Source: Desulfotomaculum sp. (GTDB lineage: Bacteria; Bacillota; Desulfotomaculia; Desulfotomaculales; Nap2-2B). From it: a stretch of 10,884 bases of DNA. The stretch spans positions 1 through 10,884 of the forward strand of contig DMDI01000234.1 of NCBI GenBank assembly GCA_003445555.1, in the 5' to 3' direction. The stretch's first letter is position 1; the number at the start of each line of letters is the position of its first letter. The translations under genes and the position numbers were made by a program. The notes below the pieces were generated by a model. The model ran no database searches. It worked only from the letters and a program-made list of their open reading frames with translations, and had not been told where the DNA came from. Below are positions 1 through 7,285 of the stretch, piece by piece.

Positions 1-1246
1 CCATGATAATAAGGGCATCGCACAGATTGTGAAAGCGCATTTGGTACCTGGTCCGGGGATCCATCAGGCTCATCAAGAACTGGTCATAAGTGGTGATTAT
101 CAGTTCACTCCGCCAGGTGTCCACAAAAAACGGCTTATCTTCATCCTCCAGACAGTCCGCGTAGTTCCGGTCGGCAAGCGAATGGCTGTTCAATAACCAG
201 GTGCCATCAGCAATATACCCGCCTGTCTTCAAGATATTCTCGTACTCTCTTGATGTCTGATCAATAACAGAAAGGAAAGGTAACACCACGATTATTTTTG
301 GCGGTATTTCAGGCGCTGCCGAAGTAATCTCTCTTAACTTAAAAGCCCAGGTAGCCGCCAGCAGGGTTTTCCCGCTGCCGGTAGGAGCGGTCAGGCTGAA
401 AATTCTTTCCGTTTCATTTCGCCGGATGGCATTAATTATTTCACCTCTGGCCTTATGTCTTAAACGGTTCGTCGCAGTATCATCCGGCTCTCCAATATAC
501 TGGTCAATCCATTGTGGCTGCCAGTGCCTGACTTCTCTATTTAGATAACGACCAGGATTGGAGACAGCCAAGAATGCTTTATCTGCTTCAAGAAACATGG
601 AAAATACAAGCTGAGCTCTTAATCGAAAATTTACAGCCTTCTCGTCAGACAAAGAAAACAATTTTGCCGCAATCCTGTTTATAACAAATTTTTTTAACAC
701 CGCAAGGAATCTTGTTGAATTGTCGAATGCATTTGTAGACTTTAAATATTTTTCCAGATCAATTCCTGTTTCTTCAGCCAGGTCATCATAATTCACCATA
801 CCCAACTGCTTTTTAAGCAACCTTGCCTTTTCGCCCCCGGCGAAACCGTCTAAATCCCATTGAGAACTTCCAACACCAATCTTTTTTTCCGGAATAGTGG
901 GAAGTCTGCTGTGATGACCTTTTGCAACTGCAGCCAGAACCAGAGTCTCTAATTCATCCCATCCTTCATTCTGGGCCTTAACTAAGGCAAAAAGTAAAGA
1001 TAATGCTGAATGAGATTTTTCTTCGGCGTCGCCCTTGTAATTCTGCGGGTTGGCAATATATTCCTGAAAGGCGCTTGTCCCCTTGCCCAAATCGTGCAAA
1101 AAAGCAAGTTTTTCCATGATGCCTTTAACTCGCGGGGTTATTGTTTTTTGCGTATGCCTACCTTGGATACCCCGCAGCGCCTCGTTTATTTGTTCAATAT
1201 GCTCGCTCAAGAACAAGTGAGGATGGGAATTAATTCTTTTTATCAT
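1..1246 (-). CDS. cas3: Cas3 helicase-nuclease, type I-B, N-terminal part (runs off the window)
   Basis: Cas3 is the HD nuclease plus superfamily 2 helicase recruited by Cascade to degrade target DNA. The 415 codons visible, read from the ATG at 1246, contain an N-terminal HD nuclease domain: H16, the H51-D52 pair in HDLGK, H79 in SHS, and H111-H112 in GHH. A Walker A motif, APTGSGKT, lies at about residues 286-293. The frame stays open to base 1, ending in the hydrophobic strand DALIIM that normally leads into the DExx box, so the rest of the helicase lies beyond the window. The start overlaps the cas5 stop as ATGA, which implies translational coupling. It is clearly different in sequence from the other Cas3 in this window. 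The family assignment is firm; the I-B subtype rests on the neighbouring genes. Confidence 0.95.
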   Translation of the reverse strand, partial: MIKRINSHPHLFLSEHIEQINEALRGIQGRHTQKTITPRVKGIMEKLAFLHDLGKGTSAFQEYIANPQNYKGDAEEKSHSALSLLFALVKAQNEGWDELETLVLAAVAKGHHSRLPTIPEKKIGVGSSQWDLDGFAGGEKARLLKKQLGMVNYDDLAEETGIDLEKYLKSTNAFDNSTRFLAVLKKFVINRIAAKLFSLSDEKAVNFRLRAQLVFSMFLEADKAFLAVSNPGRYLNREVRHWQPQWIDQYIGEPDDTATNRLRHKARGEIINAIRRNETERIFSLTAPTGSGKTLLAATWAFKLREITSAAPEIPPKIIVVLPFLSVIDQTSREYENILKTGGYIADGTWLLNSHSLADRNYADCLEDEDKPFFVDTWRSELIITTYDQFLMSLMDPRTRYQMRFHNLCDALIIM

Positions 1247-1971
1247 AAAAACATCAAGACCTTTCCCCCTGCCAAGTATGCCTCGCTAGTGTACACTGCT
1301 ACCGGGCAGCCTTCCCTTTCCAGTAAATACCTAGCATGTGTAAAAACTCTTTCTGGCGTTACTGTCCTGGGCATATGCAAAAGATTAAGGGCCAGTTTTT
1401 CCTGATAGACTTTTTCTATGTCTAATCGAACATTTTCCTGCCTGATCACAGTATTGACCGGATAGGTTCCCTCCGGCAATTTTTCTGCTTCTATTGTCTC
1501 AAGATACACAAGATCAGCCATCATTTCGGAAAGTCCCAAACTTGGCTGAAAGTACCAACGCCGTTCTTTAAGACGCGCTTCCAGCTCGCTTTGATATGGT
1601 TCAGGCAAAGCCGCCCAAATTTCATACGACGGATTGAACAACCATTCCTGAGTAATTAATGTAACCTTTTCGGGTTTGGTATTTTTATCTAGTTTTTGGG
1701 TTATTTTAACCATCCAGGGAAGTGATTCGGGGGGATCCTTCCGGAGCTTTGCCTTATGCCAGTGCGTTAAAGGAACCTTCCCGGCCACGGCAATATCCAC
1801 TGGCTCAAAAACCTCTTGCGGTTGATCTTTAGCTAAGCCCAGCACTGCCCCAATGATCCCTATCACAACTGTCCTTGGCGGAGCAGGGTAACTGATCGCG
1901 CTTGCCCCTGCATCCGCCCGCAGAAAGTGACCAAAACGTCCTTGTAATCGAAAAGCAATAAGTTTCATCAT
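1243..1971 (-). CDS. cas5: Cas5 of the left type I-B Cascade
   Basis: Cas5 is the RAMP-fold subunit that caps the 5' handle of the crRNA in Cascade. The N-terminus (MKLIAFRLQGRFGHF) and the glycine-rich stretch PPRTVVIGIIGAVLGL near residues 30-45 are typical of Cas5, where the N-terminal ferredoxin fold is followed by a P-G loop. At about 242 residues it has the normal length. The longest frame begins at a TTG at 1980 inside cas7. I prefer the ATG at 1971 (or the adjacent ATG at 1968), because GAAGG lies about 9 bases upstream and the cas7 stop ends only 2 bases before. It ends in an ATGA overlap with cas3. Context (Csh2-like Cas7, Cas8b) points to the I-B form; sequence alone would not settle the subtype. 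Confidence 0.9.
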   Translation of the reverse strand: MMKLIAFRLQGRFGHFLRADAGASAISYPAPPRTVVIGIIGAVLGLAKDQPQEVFEPVDIAVAGKVPLTHWHKAKLRKDPPESLPWMVKITQKLDKNTKPEKVTLITQEWLFNPSYEIWAALPEPYQSELEARLKERRWYFQPSLGLSEMMADLVYLETIEAEKLPEGTYPVNTVIRQENVRLDIEKVYQEKLALNLLHMPRTVTPERVFTHARYLLEREGCPVAVYTSEAYLAGGKVLMFL

Positions 1972-1973
1972 AA

Positions 1974-2960
1974 TCAGCAACCTTCAGGTAAACTTTCAAC
2001 ATCCAACAACTGCCAATCTTTTGGTAATTCCGGCACAACCTGAATATCTTTTGAAATAACGTAACGCACTGCATGAATTCGCTCTTTCTGCTCAGTAGTT
2101 CTGATCAATAGTCTGCTAACATCTACAAAATAGTCAGCCGGGGAAGACCAGGCTTTTTCATCCTTATCGCCGGTGGCTTTCAACTGGATATAATCGTGCA
2201 TCCGGCCGAACTGAAACTCCTCCCCTGGCTCATAATCTATACTGAACAGCAGGTGCGGAATCTGCCCCACCTTGGTGCGCGTGTTTCCTGCCGAACGCAC
2301 GCCATGCCATAGAGACCTCAAAAATAGTTCGTAATCAGCGTCAGTCATTTTGGAGATCCTGGCGGAATGCTCGTTGGCCACTCCCGAAAACCCGATTAAG
2401 GCATAACGGAGGCCGAAATAAGTAGTAAAGGTTCCTTGTTCTTTTGTCTCGTCGCTGGCAAAGATTGACGTACCGTGGATGTCTACACTTTCCGCCTGGT
2501 GAAGTACTTCACCCATGTTGAGCTGAACGGGACCGGTCATAGTCTTGGGTTCCGGCTTTGGTTCCCACTCCGTTTCTTTACCCTCTTTATCTTTGATTTT
2601 CCCCGCTTTAAAAGCAAAGGAACTGCCAAAGAGGCGGGCGTCAATAAACGCATCCTGAAGTATATTAACCAACTCTTTCCCTTCGGCTTTTTCTTTTCTC
2701 ATGGTGTTTAAGTAATGTACTACCCGTCCGGTCAGGTTGGTCGTCCTGCCTTCAATATTGTCCACCAGGATATCATGGCCCCTGCTTTTTAAAAAATCCC
2801 TGGCAAAACGCTTCAAGCGTACATCCGTTACATAATAGGTCCCGTCCGGCAGTACCCGGGGACGGTTTTCGTCGGGATCGCCATTAGGGTTACCCATTTT
2901 GATGTCATATAAAAATAGAAATTCTCTTCTCCCGGACAATGTACTCGTATTTTTTTCCAT
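1974..2960 (-). CDS. cas7: Cas7 backbone subunit, Csh2-like (type I-B)
   Basis: Cas7 polymerises along the crRNA spacer to form the Cascade backbone. The 328-residue product carries the hallmark GNPNGDPDENRPR at residues 23-35, shared by the Csh2 (I-B) and Csd2 (I-C) branches, followed by VTDVRLKRFARDF near 45-57. Both are known signatures of this Cas7 family. Its length is usual for Csh2. An AGGAG ribosome site lies 9 bases before the ATG, within the 14-bp gap after cas8. The zinc-cluster Cas8 next door favours Csh2/I-B over Csd2/I-C. A charged KDKEGKETEWEPKPEPK segment near residues 124-140 is probably a loop. No lesion seen. Confidence 0.95.
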   Translation of the reverse strand: MEKNTSTLSGRREFLFLYDIKMGNPNGDPDENRPRVLPDGTYYVTDVRLKRFARDFLKSRGHDILVDNIEGRTTNLTGRVVHYLNTMRKEKAEGKELVNILQDAFIDARLFGSSFAFKAGKIKDKEGKETEWEPKPEPKTMTGPVQLNMGEVLHQAESVDIHGTSIFASDETKEQGTFTTYFGLRYALIGFSGVANEHSARISKMTDADYELFLRSLWHGVRSAGNTRTKVGQIPHLLFSIDYEPGEEFQFGRMHDYIQLKATGDKDEKAWSSPADYFVDVSRLLIRTTEQKERIHAVRYVISKDIQVVPELPKDWQLLDVESLPEGC

Positions 2961-2974
2961 GAAACGTCACTCCT

Positions 2975-5002
2975 TTAATTTTGTTCCTTGCTGGGTAAAA
3001 TATCTACTGTCATTGACTGCCCCAACAGCAGGTAGTAGTTTGTCTGAATTTCACTTAGCTTGATGTTATCGCCTAATTTAACGCCCAGCCGGCCTATTTC
3101 AGAAATCAACATTTTTACTTCCGGACTCTTTTCCGTTTCATAGGCCAGCAGTTTCTCTCTTATTTTATTGTACAGTTCTGGCAGGTCTTTCCCCTGCAGG
3201 GTAAGGCGTTTCAACCAGCTTAAGGCATTTGCGCCTACATTTACTCCCCGGGCACCCTGGACTTGCAGCAACTTTCCGTAGAGCACACCGAGCAGAAAGG
3301 AAAAAGCTTTTTGCGGCGTATTTATGCCGCTTTCCGGGCCAAAATAAGGCTTTAAAACATCCATCTCAGGTTCAAAATGTACCTTTTCCATATCCATAAC
3401 CCCCACTTGTTTAAAGTAATACAACCACCAGTTTAAGTACTTTACCCAGCCCGTAGCCGTCAGGTACGGGCCCTTCCTGCCAATGCCCTCGTATAAAAGT
3501 TCTTTATACCCATCCTTTTTCTCCAACGCTTCCAACCAATACCAGCGCGCCGTCGTCATTATTTCTTCCCAAAAACGATCCTCCAGGAGCCGGTTTTGAT
3601 GATAGACACAAGCGGCAATCAGCCTCTTTACGTGGAAGAGTTGTTTGCTTTTATTTGCATCTTCGGCTTTTTTCCCGCCGGGCCGGTGAAAAAGCGGGAG
3701 CAGTGCTTTTAAGGACAGATCCGGCTTAAAATTCGTTTGCCCCTGCTGAAGCGGTACTTTTGGAAACAGCAGGTGTGTCCAGCTTTTTGCCTGGGCGTTT
3801 AATTCCGAGAGCTCTCTTAAGCGACTGGGAAGCACGTTGGTAATCATACCGGTCACATTTCCAATTTCTTGCCCAACGTCCGCCCAGAGGATGATAAAAT
3901 TTAAGATGCTTTCATTATCTTTCAGGATGTCAAGCAGGCTATCCTCATCCTGTTCCACATCACTGGCCATATTTTTAATATAATCAGTTGTTTCATACAA
4001 AACATCAAGACGCGCTTCCGTCGGTAAACCGGGTAAAAACGAAGGAATGATCAATGCGTTTTCGCCTGCGATTCTGGCACCGAAAGGCTGGCGGTCTTTT
4101 TTCGGCCCTCCTTTCTTTAAGACGTGAAACTTATACGTATAAAGGAGATCTGCACAGGAACTGCACAAAGCATATTTCTTCCATGCCTGTAAGGTATTAA
4201 CACCAGGGAAGGCGCCGGCTCGGTCCATATTACTCAAATTAATACCCGCGCCCCTCAGCGCGTTGGGAAACACAGTAACATCTCGGACATTACACAGACA
4301 GCATATTTTCTTCTCTTCTGCCGGCGCTTTTTGCGTTGCATATCTCTCCCCGGCCAATTTTTCAGTCAAAAGATATTCGACGTATAACGCATTTTCCCCC
4401 GGTAGTTGCCCTTTACTGTCCCTGACCGTAAGAAACACTGTACCACTTTGTGGTCCAATCTTGTCCACCGCACATGCCAGCAAGTTTGCGTAACCACTTT
4501 CTCGCCAGTTTACAATTTTGCCATCAGGCAGTTGAATCTTAGTACAGTTTAAGAGCCTTAAAATATCCTCGAAGTATGGAGACCAGGGCTTGTTCGCCTG
4601 CGCCACTTCCTCAAAATATTTCATGGTCGTTAGAAGTATTTTTTCTGATGGACCACCTCCTTTGTTTTTATCATAAGTTCTTTTAATCACAGGACCTACC
4701 CGGGCACCTTGCGAGTTGGGCAGCCGCATAAAAGGCAATTTATCAGTGGTACATCCTACTTTAGCGCTATCAGGATCATCTACCAGATCTTGTACTACCA
4801 ACCGCACCATATCATCCGCGTATTTTTCTAAAACATAAACTGTTTCGATTTTACCGCTATCTTCTACGAGATAAGGAAACATCTTTCCGGGCGAATTTTT
4901 GCGCAACTTTTGATACCAGTCTTCGGTGTCGGCAGGTATCTCTTCCCCGGTCAATTCTTCTGACAGGTAGTCCAACGCCAGTGTTCGCATTGCCTCGATC
5001 AA
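2975..5002 (-). CDS. cas8b: Cas8b large subunit (TM1802/Csh1 family)
   Basis: This is the large Cascade subunit, which in type I systems recognises the PAM and helps recruit Cas3. The product is 675 residues, first in the cas8-cas7-cas5-cas3 order typical of type I-B. The N-terminal part, with the PYLVED and LPFMRLPNSQGARVGP segments, resembles TM1802-type Cas8b. A four-cysteine cluster follows: CxxC at about residues 236-239 (preceded in CCLC by an extra Cys) and CSSC at about 282-285, the zinc-binding site known in this family. The start is the TTG at 5002, chosen because AAAGGAAG sits 7 bases upstream; the first ATG (4990) would be too far from it. Large subunits are poorly conserved, so the identification rests on the cysteine cluster, size and position. 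Confidence 0.88.
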   Translation of the reverse strand: MIEAMRTLALDYLSEELTGEEIPADTEDWYQKLRKNSPGKMFPYLVEDSGKIETVYVLEKYADDMVRLVVQDLVDDPDSAKVGCTTDKLPFMRLPNSQGARVGPVIKRTYDKNKGGGPSEKILLTTMKYFEEVAQANKPWSPYFEDILRLLNCTKIQLPDGKIVNWRESGYANLLACAVDKIGPQSGTVFLTVRDSKGQLPGENALYVEYLLTEKLAGERYATQKAPAEEKKICCLCNVRDVTVFPNALRGAGINLSNMDRAGAFPGVNTLQAWKKYALCSSCADLLYTYKFHVLKKGGPKKDRQPFGARIAGENALIIPSFLPGLPTEARLDVLYETTDYIKNMASDVEQDEDSLLDILKDNESILNFIILWADVGQEIGNVTGMITNVLPSRLRELSELNAQAKSWTHLLFPKVPLQQGQTNFKPDLSLKALLPLFHRPGGKKAEDANKSKQLFHVKRLIAACVYHQNRLLEDRFWEEIMTTARWYWLEALEKKDGYKELLYEGIGRKGPYLTATGWVKYLNWWLYYFKQVGVMDMEKVHFEPEMDVLKPYFGPESGINTPQKAFSFLLGVLYGKLLQVQGARGVNVGANALSWLKRLTLQGKDLPELYNKIREKLLAYETEKSPEVKMLISEIGRLGVKLGDNIKLSEIQTNYYLLLGQSMTVDILPSKEQN

Positions 5003-5009
5003 CTTATCA

Positions 5010-5017
5010 CTTCCTTT
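5010..5017 (-). promoter_or_regulatory. Ribosome binding site that fixes the TTG start of cas8b
   Basis: The minus strand reads AAAGGAAG followed by a 7-base spacer and TTG. This strong Shine-Dalgarno sequence has ideal spacing only for the TTG at 5002. It lies 19 bases from the next in-frame ATG, so cas8b very probably uses TTG. Confidence 0.75.
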
Positions 5018-5049
5018 ATTAACTTGCTTGCTTTTTACCTCTATAATTA

Positions 5050-5142
5050 CTTACCCCTTGGGCAAACATAGGCATATCTTCGTAAAAGTATTGCAAATGG
5101 GCTCTTCTAAAGGAATACCGGCACATTGAAGTAAAAGCTTTT
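5050..5142 (-). pseudogene. Relic of a second WYL-domain regulator gene
   Basis: This 93-bp stretch aligns with 6667-6760 inside the intact WYL gene at roughly 80% nucleotide identity with one single-base gap. In the matching frame the minus strand encodes KLLLQCAGIPLEEPI followed by a variant of CNTFTKICLCLPKG, against KLLLQCAGTPLEEPI and RNAFTKICLCLPQG in the intact protein: 25 of 29 residues identical. Many differences fall at third codon positions, so the copy diverged as a protein-coding gene before being cut down. The one-base gap then creates a stop. Homology ends sharply on both sides: at the stop codon of the 134-residue gene on the right, and about 48 bases upstream of cas8b on the left. 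Confidence 0.85.
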
Positions 5143-5545
5143 AAAAATTAATCTCATTTCTTTGTTTTTTAGATTTATCTTTCCCCTTTCTTTTCATTTC
5201 TTCTGCATATTCTTTGACTATTCTGGTCATTTGCCGATCTGCGCTTACTTCATTTGGATCATCTTCGTCTATCGGCATTGGTCGGTAGAACTCTACTATT
5301 TTTCCTTCGCTTTTTATCCAAGCTTCCCTTTTCCTTAATATCTCTTTTAGGTCTTTTCGGCCTAAATCGGTCAGGTACTGCATATCTATGATGACATGCA
5401 TTTTTTCAATATAGCGCATTAAATCAAATAACTTTCGTGCTTCATTGGCCTTGTCGAGTTGATTTAAATTTTTACGAAAATAGCATTCTGTAAGTAATGC
5501 ATCTATAATAGTACTTACTTCACTGGCTTCTAATTCAATTTCCAT
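5141..5545 (-). CDS. Uncharacterised 134-residue protein upstream of cas8b
   Basis: I do not recognise this protein. It begins with an ATG at 5545 behind an excellent ribosome site (AAAGGAG, about 6 bases upstream), which argues for a real gene. The product looks cytoplasmic and largely helical: residues 1-50 could form a helical hairpin rich in E, L and K, residues 60-85 are basic (GRKDLKEILRKREAWIK), a proline-acidic segment (PMPIDEDDPNE) lies near 90-100, and the tail is very lysine-rich (EEMKRKGKDKSKKQ). There is no signal peptide or membrane segment. The gene is visibly more AT-rich than the cas genes. It lies co-directional with cas8b, 138 bp upstream, where cas6 often sits in type I-B loci, but it shows no RAMP glycine-rich loop. 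Its stop codon lies on the junction with the WYL relic, so its C-terminus may be truncated. Confidence 0.7.
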   Translation of the reverse strand: MEIELEASEVSTIIDALLTECYFRKNLNQLDKANEARKLFDLMRYIEKMHVIIDMQYLTDLGRKDLKEILRKREAWIKSEGKIVEFYRPMPIDEDDPNEVSADRQMTRIVKEYAEEMKRKGKDKSKKQRNEINF

Positions 5546-5758
5546 TTACTTCTCCTTTCTTACTATTTTTCACCAGTTTATAGTTTTTCCCGTTACTTTC
5601 CTAAAGCTTAACAATCCTAAATCATCAGGCCAAATGTAAATTACTTATTGAAACCATGGCAATGCACCGGCGAGTTTTTCCAGTCTTCCCAGCGTTTCCA
5701 CCTGTCGCCTTTGCTGTTGTCCCTGGCCATAGCTTCTTTTAGCAAAGAATCTTGCCTA

Positions 5759-5881
5759 GAGACTGTTGAAAAACTTCGCCTGGCTTCGTCAGTTGCCGTC
5801 GTCCGGTTGTTCACGTACCACCAGTACGCTCCGCACCGTCCGACGTCACCTTCCTTGCCATGCTTGTTTTTGAATAGTCTC
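5759..5881. repeat. 123-bp palindromic element with terminal inverted repeats (MITE-like)
   Basis: The left end GAGACTGTTGAAAAAC (5759-5774) and the right end GTTTTTGAATAGTCTC (5866-5881) are inverted repeats matching at 14 of 16 positions. The exact middle of the element holds a perfect hairpin, CGTAC-CACCA-GTACG (5814-5828), and patches between arms and centre also pair (GTCG, CGGT). The symmetry about base 5820 suggests one folded unit, such as a non-autonomous insertion element or dispersed intergenic repeat. No target-site duplication is visible in the immediate flanks and no second copy lies in this window. Confidence 0.6.
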
Positions 5882-5945
5882 CGGGCTTTTGCGACATTCT
5901 CGCCTAATCACTAAAAAGGTATGCTGCATGCGCTTTTTCCCGCAG

Positions 5946-5989
5946 GAGCTCATGCACCGGCAGATCTTCCTGCCAGCAAGCTCTTTTTT
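5946..5989 (+). terminator. Terminator-like hairpin with T-run, plus-strand orientation
   Basis: An imperfect stem runs from GAGCT to AGCTC: GAGCT(cat)GC.. pairs with ..GC(a)AGCTC, and GGCAG pairs with CTGCC around an ATCTTC loop. It is followed directly by TTTTTT at 5984-5989. This is the layout of an intrinsic terminator for plus-strand transcription. No plus-strand gene is recognisable upstream, so it may be a leftover or a barrier to antisense transcripts entering the WYL gene from its 3' side. Confidence 0.4.
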
Positions 5990-6047
5990 AAATGTTTTGC
6001 AAACATTCTATCACTGGTAGGGTGACATTTTACGTCGTACCAAAAAT

Positions 6048-7058
6048 TTATTTATAAATTTTCGCCATATTTTTTATTTCCAGCGTGATTTCTTCTTGTA
6101 GTGAAGCAGGAGCCAGCACTTTTGCGTGAGAGCCAAAACTCAAGACCCAGCGTTTTATCTCGCCCATACCGCTTACCTTAAGGTGCAGGATAAGGGAGCC
6201 GTCCGGCTGGTGTTCAATCTTCTGGGACTCATGCCACTTGCGTTCATGGATCCAACGGGCCTGTTCAGGGTCAAAAAAGATGGTTACTTCCTCAACTTTC
6301 TTTCCCCTTTCTACACCTAAACTGCCGCCCAGATATTCTTCAAGTGAAAAATCCGGTTTTACCTGAAAGGTTTCCTCCAAAACTTCAAGCCGGCGAATAC
6401 GGTCTAAGGCAAAAGTGCGCACTTCCTGGCGAAAATGACAGTAGGCAATTAAATACCAGGCGCCTTGGAAATAGCGCAGGTGGTAGGGATCGACTTCACG
6501 AAGCGTCAGTTTGTCCCGGCTGACCGTGTAATAATGTATATGTAAAGTTCGCCTGTTTTCTATAGCCCGAGCCAGAAAATGGTAAGTTCCGGCAAGCTTC
6601 TGTTCATCTCCCCGTAGCGGCTGCACGTCAAAAGAAATAATTTGCTCTAAAGAATCTAAGTCCAAGCTTACTCCTTGAGGCAAACACAAGCATATTTTGG
6701 TGAACGCGTTGCGAATAGGTTCCTCTAAAGGAGTGCCGGCGCATTGAAGTAAAAGCTTTTGCCCCAGAAATAGCGCCACCTGTTCTCCCTCAGTAAGGTT
6801 TAAGTGCGGCATTTCAAAAGGGCTGGTGTAGTAATAGCCGTTCTTTAACCTGCTGTATTCCAAGGGGGCACAAAGCATGTCCCGTAAAAATTCCATATCA
6901 CGCTGGATGGTTCTTTTGTTTACCTCTAAAGACGATGCGAGCTTTGGTGTGTTTGGATATTTTCCGGCCTTAACCTGGTTGTGAATAACCAGAACCCGGT
7001 AAAGCCTGGAGCGGTGTGAAAGCGGAAGAGTTATTCTGGCTTCTTTTTTAATCACCAT
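6048..7058 (-). CDS. WYL-domain transcriptional regulator (HTH-WYL-WCX)
   Basis: A 336-residue DNA-binding regulator. Residues about 15-75 form a DeoR/HTH_11-like winged helix (PKLASSLEVNKRTIQRDMEFL, with a following wing NGYYYT). The WYL domain at about 160-235 contains the family motif in GAWYLIAYCH and the partner motif FALDRIRRLEV. The C-terminal WCX extension runs from about 255 to 330 (VTIFFDPEQARWIHERKW, IKRWVLSFGSHAKVL). The length is standard. WYL proteins are common in CRISPR-Cas loci, where some regulate cas transcription and bind nucleic-acid or nucleotide ligands; the ligand here is unknown. The ATG at 7058 has GAAGGA about 6 bases upstream. It lies between the two cas operons in the same direction, so regulation of either is plausible. 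A diverged fragment of a second copy survives at 5050-5142. Confidence 0.92.
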   Translation of the reverse strand: MVIKKEARITLPLSHRSRLYRVLVIHNQVKAGKYPNTPKLASSLEVNKRTIQRDMEFLRDMLCAPLEYSRLKNGYYYTSPFEMPHLNLTEGEQVALFLGQKLLLQCAGTPLEEPIRNAFTKICLCLPQGVSLDLDSLEQIISFDVQPLRGDEQKLAGTYHFLARAIENRRTLHIHYYTVSRDKLTLREVDPYHLRYFQGAWYLIAYCHFRQEVRTFALDRIRRLEVLEETFQVKPDFSLEEYLGGSLGVERGKKVEEVTIFFDPEQARWIHERKWHESQKIEHQPDGSLILHLKVSGMGEIKRWVLSFGSHAKVLAPASLQEEITLEIKNMAKIYK

Positions 7059-7114
7059 TAGCGTTCCTTCTCAATAAAGGATAAAGATAACATGGCGATG
7101 TGTACCAAGTTACT

Positions 7115-7130
7115 TATTTCGACTATTTCG
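7115..7130. repeat. Tandem heptamer TATTTCG x2 upstream of the WYL gene
   Basis: TATTTCG occurs twice with a 9-bp period (7115-7121 and 7124-7130), 57 to 72 bases before the WYL start codon. Direct half-sites in the leader of a regulator gene could be an autoregulatory operator. This is inference from position only; a 7-bp repeat could be chance. Confidence 0.25.
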
Positions 7131-7184
7131 GGCATCTTCCTGCCGTTCTGTAAAGAAAAGTCAAAAGATAATATTTAGAAAATC

Positions 7185-7212
7185 TTGTCTTTCCTCCCAA
7201 AAGGATTATAAT
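7185..7212 (+). promoter_or_regulatory. Sigma-A type promoter, plus strand
   Basis: TTGTCT (7185-7190), a 16-bp spacer and a perfect TATAAT (7207-7212) make the clearest vegetative promoter in the window, yet it points opposite to every gene. Transcription would start near 7219, pass a 39-codon ORF at 7286 and then run antisense into the toxin remnant. It may be the surviving promoter of a gene otherwise lost. Confidence 0.5.
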
Positions 7213-7285
7213 ATATCCATCAAAGAATCATGAGGCGTAACAAAGGCAAATTATAAAAATATGATGCCTATAGCGGTGAAAAAAC

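Larger units (their letters stand above)
5546..6047. other. Gene-poor remnant region between the WYL gene and the 134-residue gene
   Basis: About 500 bp hold no intact recognisable gene. Visible content is a palindromic repeat element (5759-5881), a terminator-like hairpin (5946-5989), and short peptide-like debris on the minus strand. One minus frame is open from 5907 to the TAA at 5641, straight through the repeat element. Its last 38 codons are charged and tryptophan-rich (for example GDRWKRWEDWKNSP) and look more protein-like than random, but the only starts are a GTG at 5814 and an ATG at 5730, both without a good ribosome site. A second minus frame near 5910-5990 gives the short CWQEDLPVHELLREKAH stretch, also without a start. 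I read this as decayed accessory DNA. Confidence 0.5.

Noticed and set aside
1010..1405. Plus-strand open frame of 131 codons
   Set aside because: It lies opposite the well-supported cas3 start and cas5 end, has no recognisable protein features, and reads as an antisense shadow.
5003..5049. A dedicated promoter for cas8b in the gap
   Set aside because: TATAGA is present but no acceptable -35 box lies at 16-18 bp, so I could not support a promoter call.
5640..5655. ATTGAAAC, the usual 3' end of type I-B CRISPR repeats
   Set aside because: Only a single 8-base match; no second copy at spacer distance and the preceding bases do not resemble a repeat. No CRISPR array is visible in the window.
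5648..5914. Plus-strand 88-codon frame over the palindromic element
   Set aside because: Composition is leucine/serine-rich without domain character, there is no ribosome site, and the DNA is better explained as a palindromic repeat.
6042..6062. AT-rich inverted repeat AAAATTTA…TAAATTTT at the WYL stop codon as a terminator
   Set aside because: The stem is entirely A/T and overlaps the stop codon, so it is too weak to call as an intrinsic terminator.
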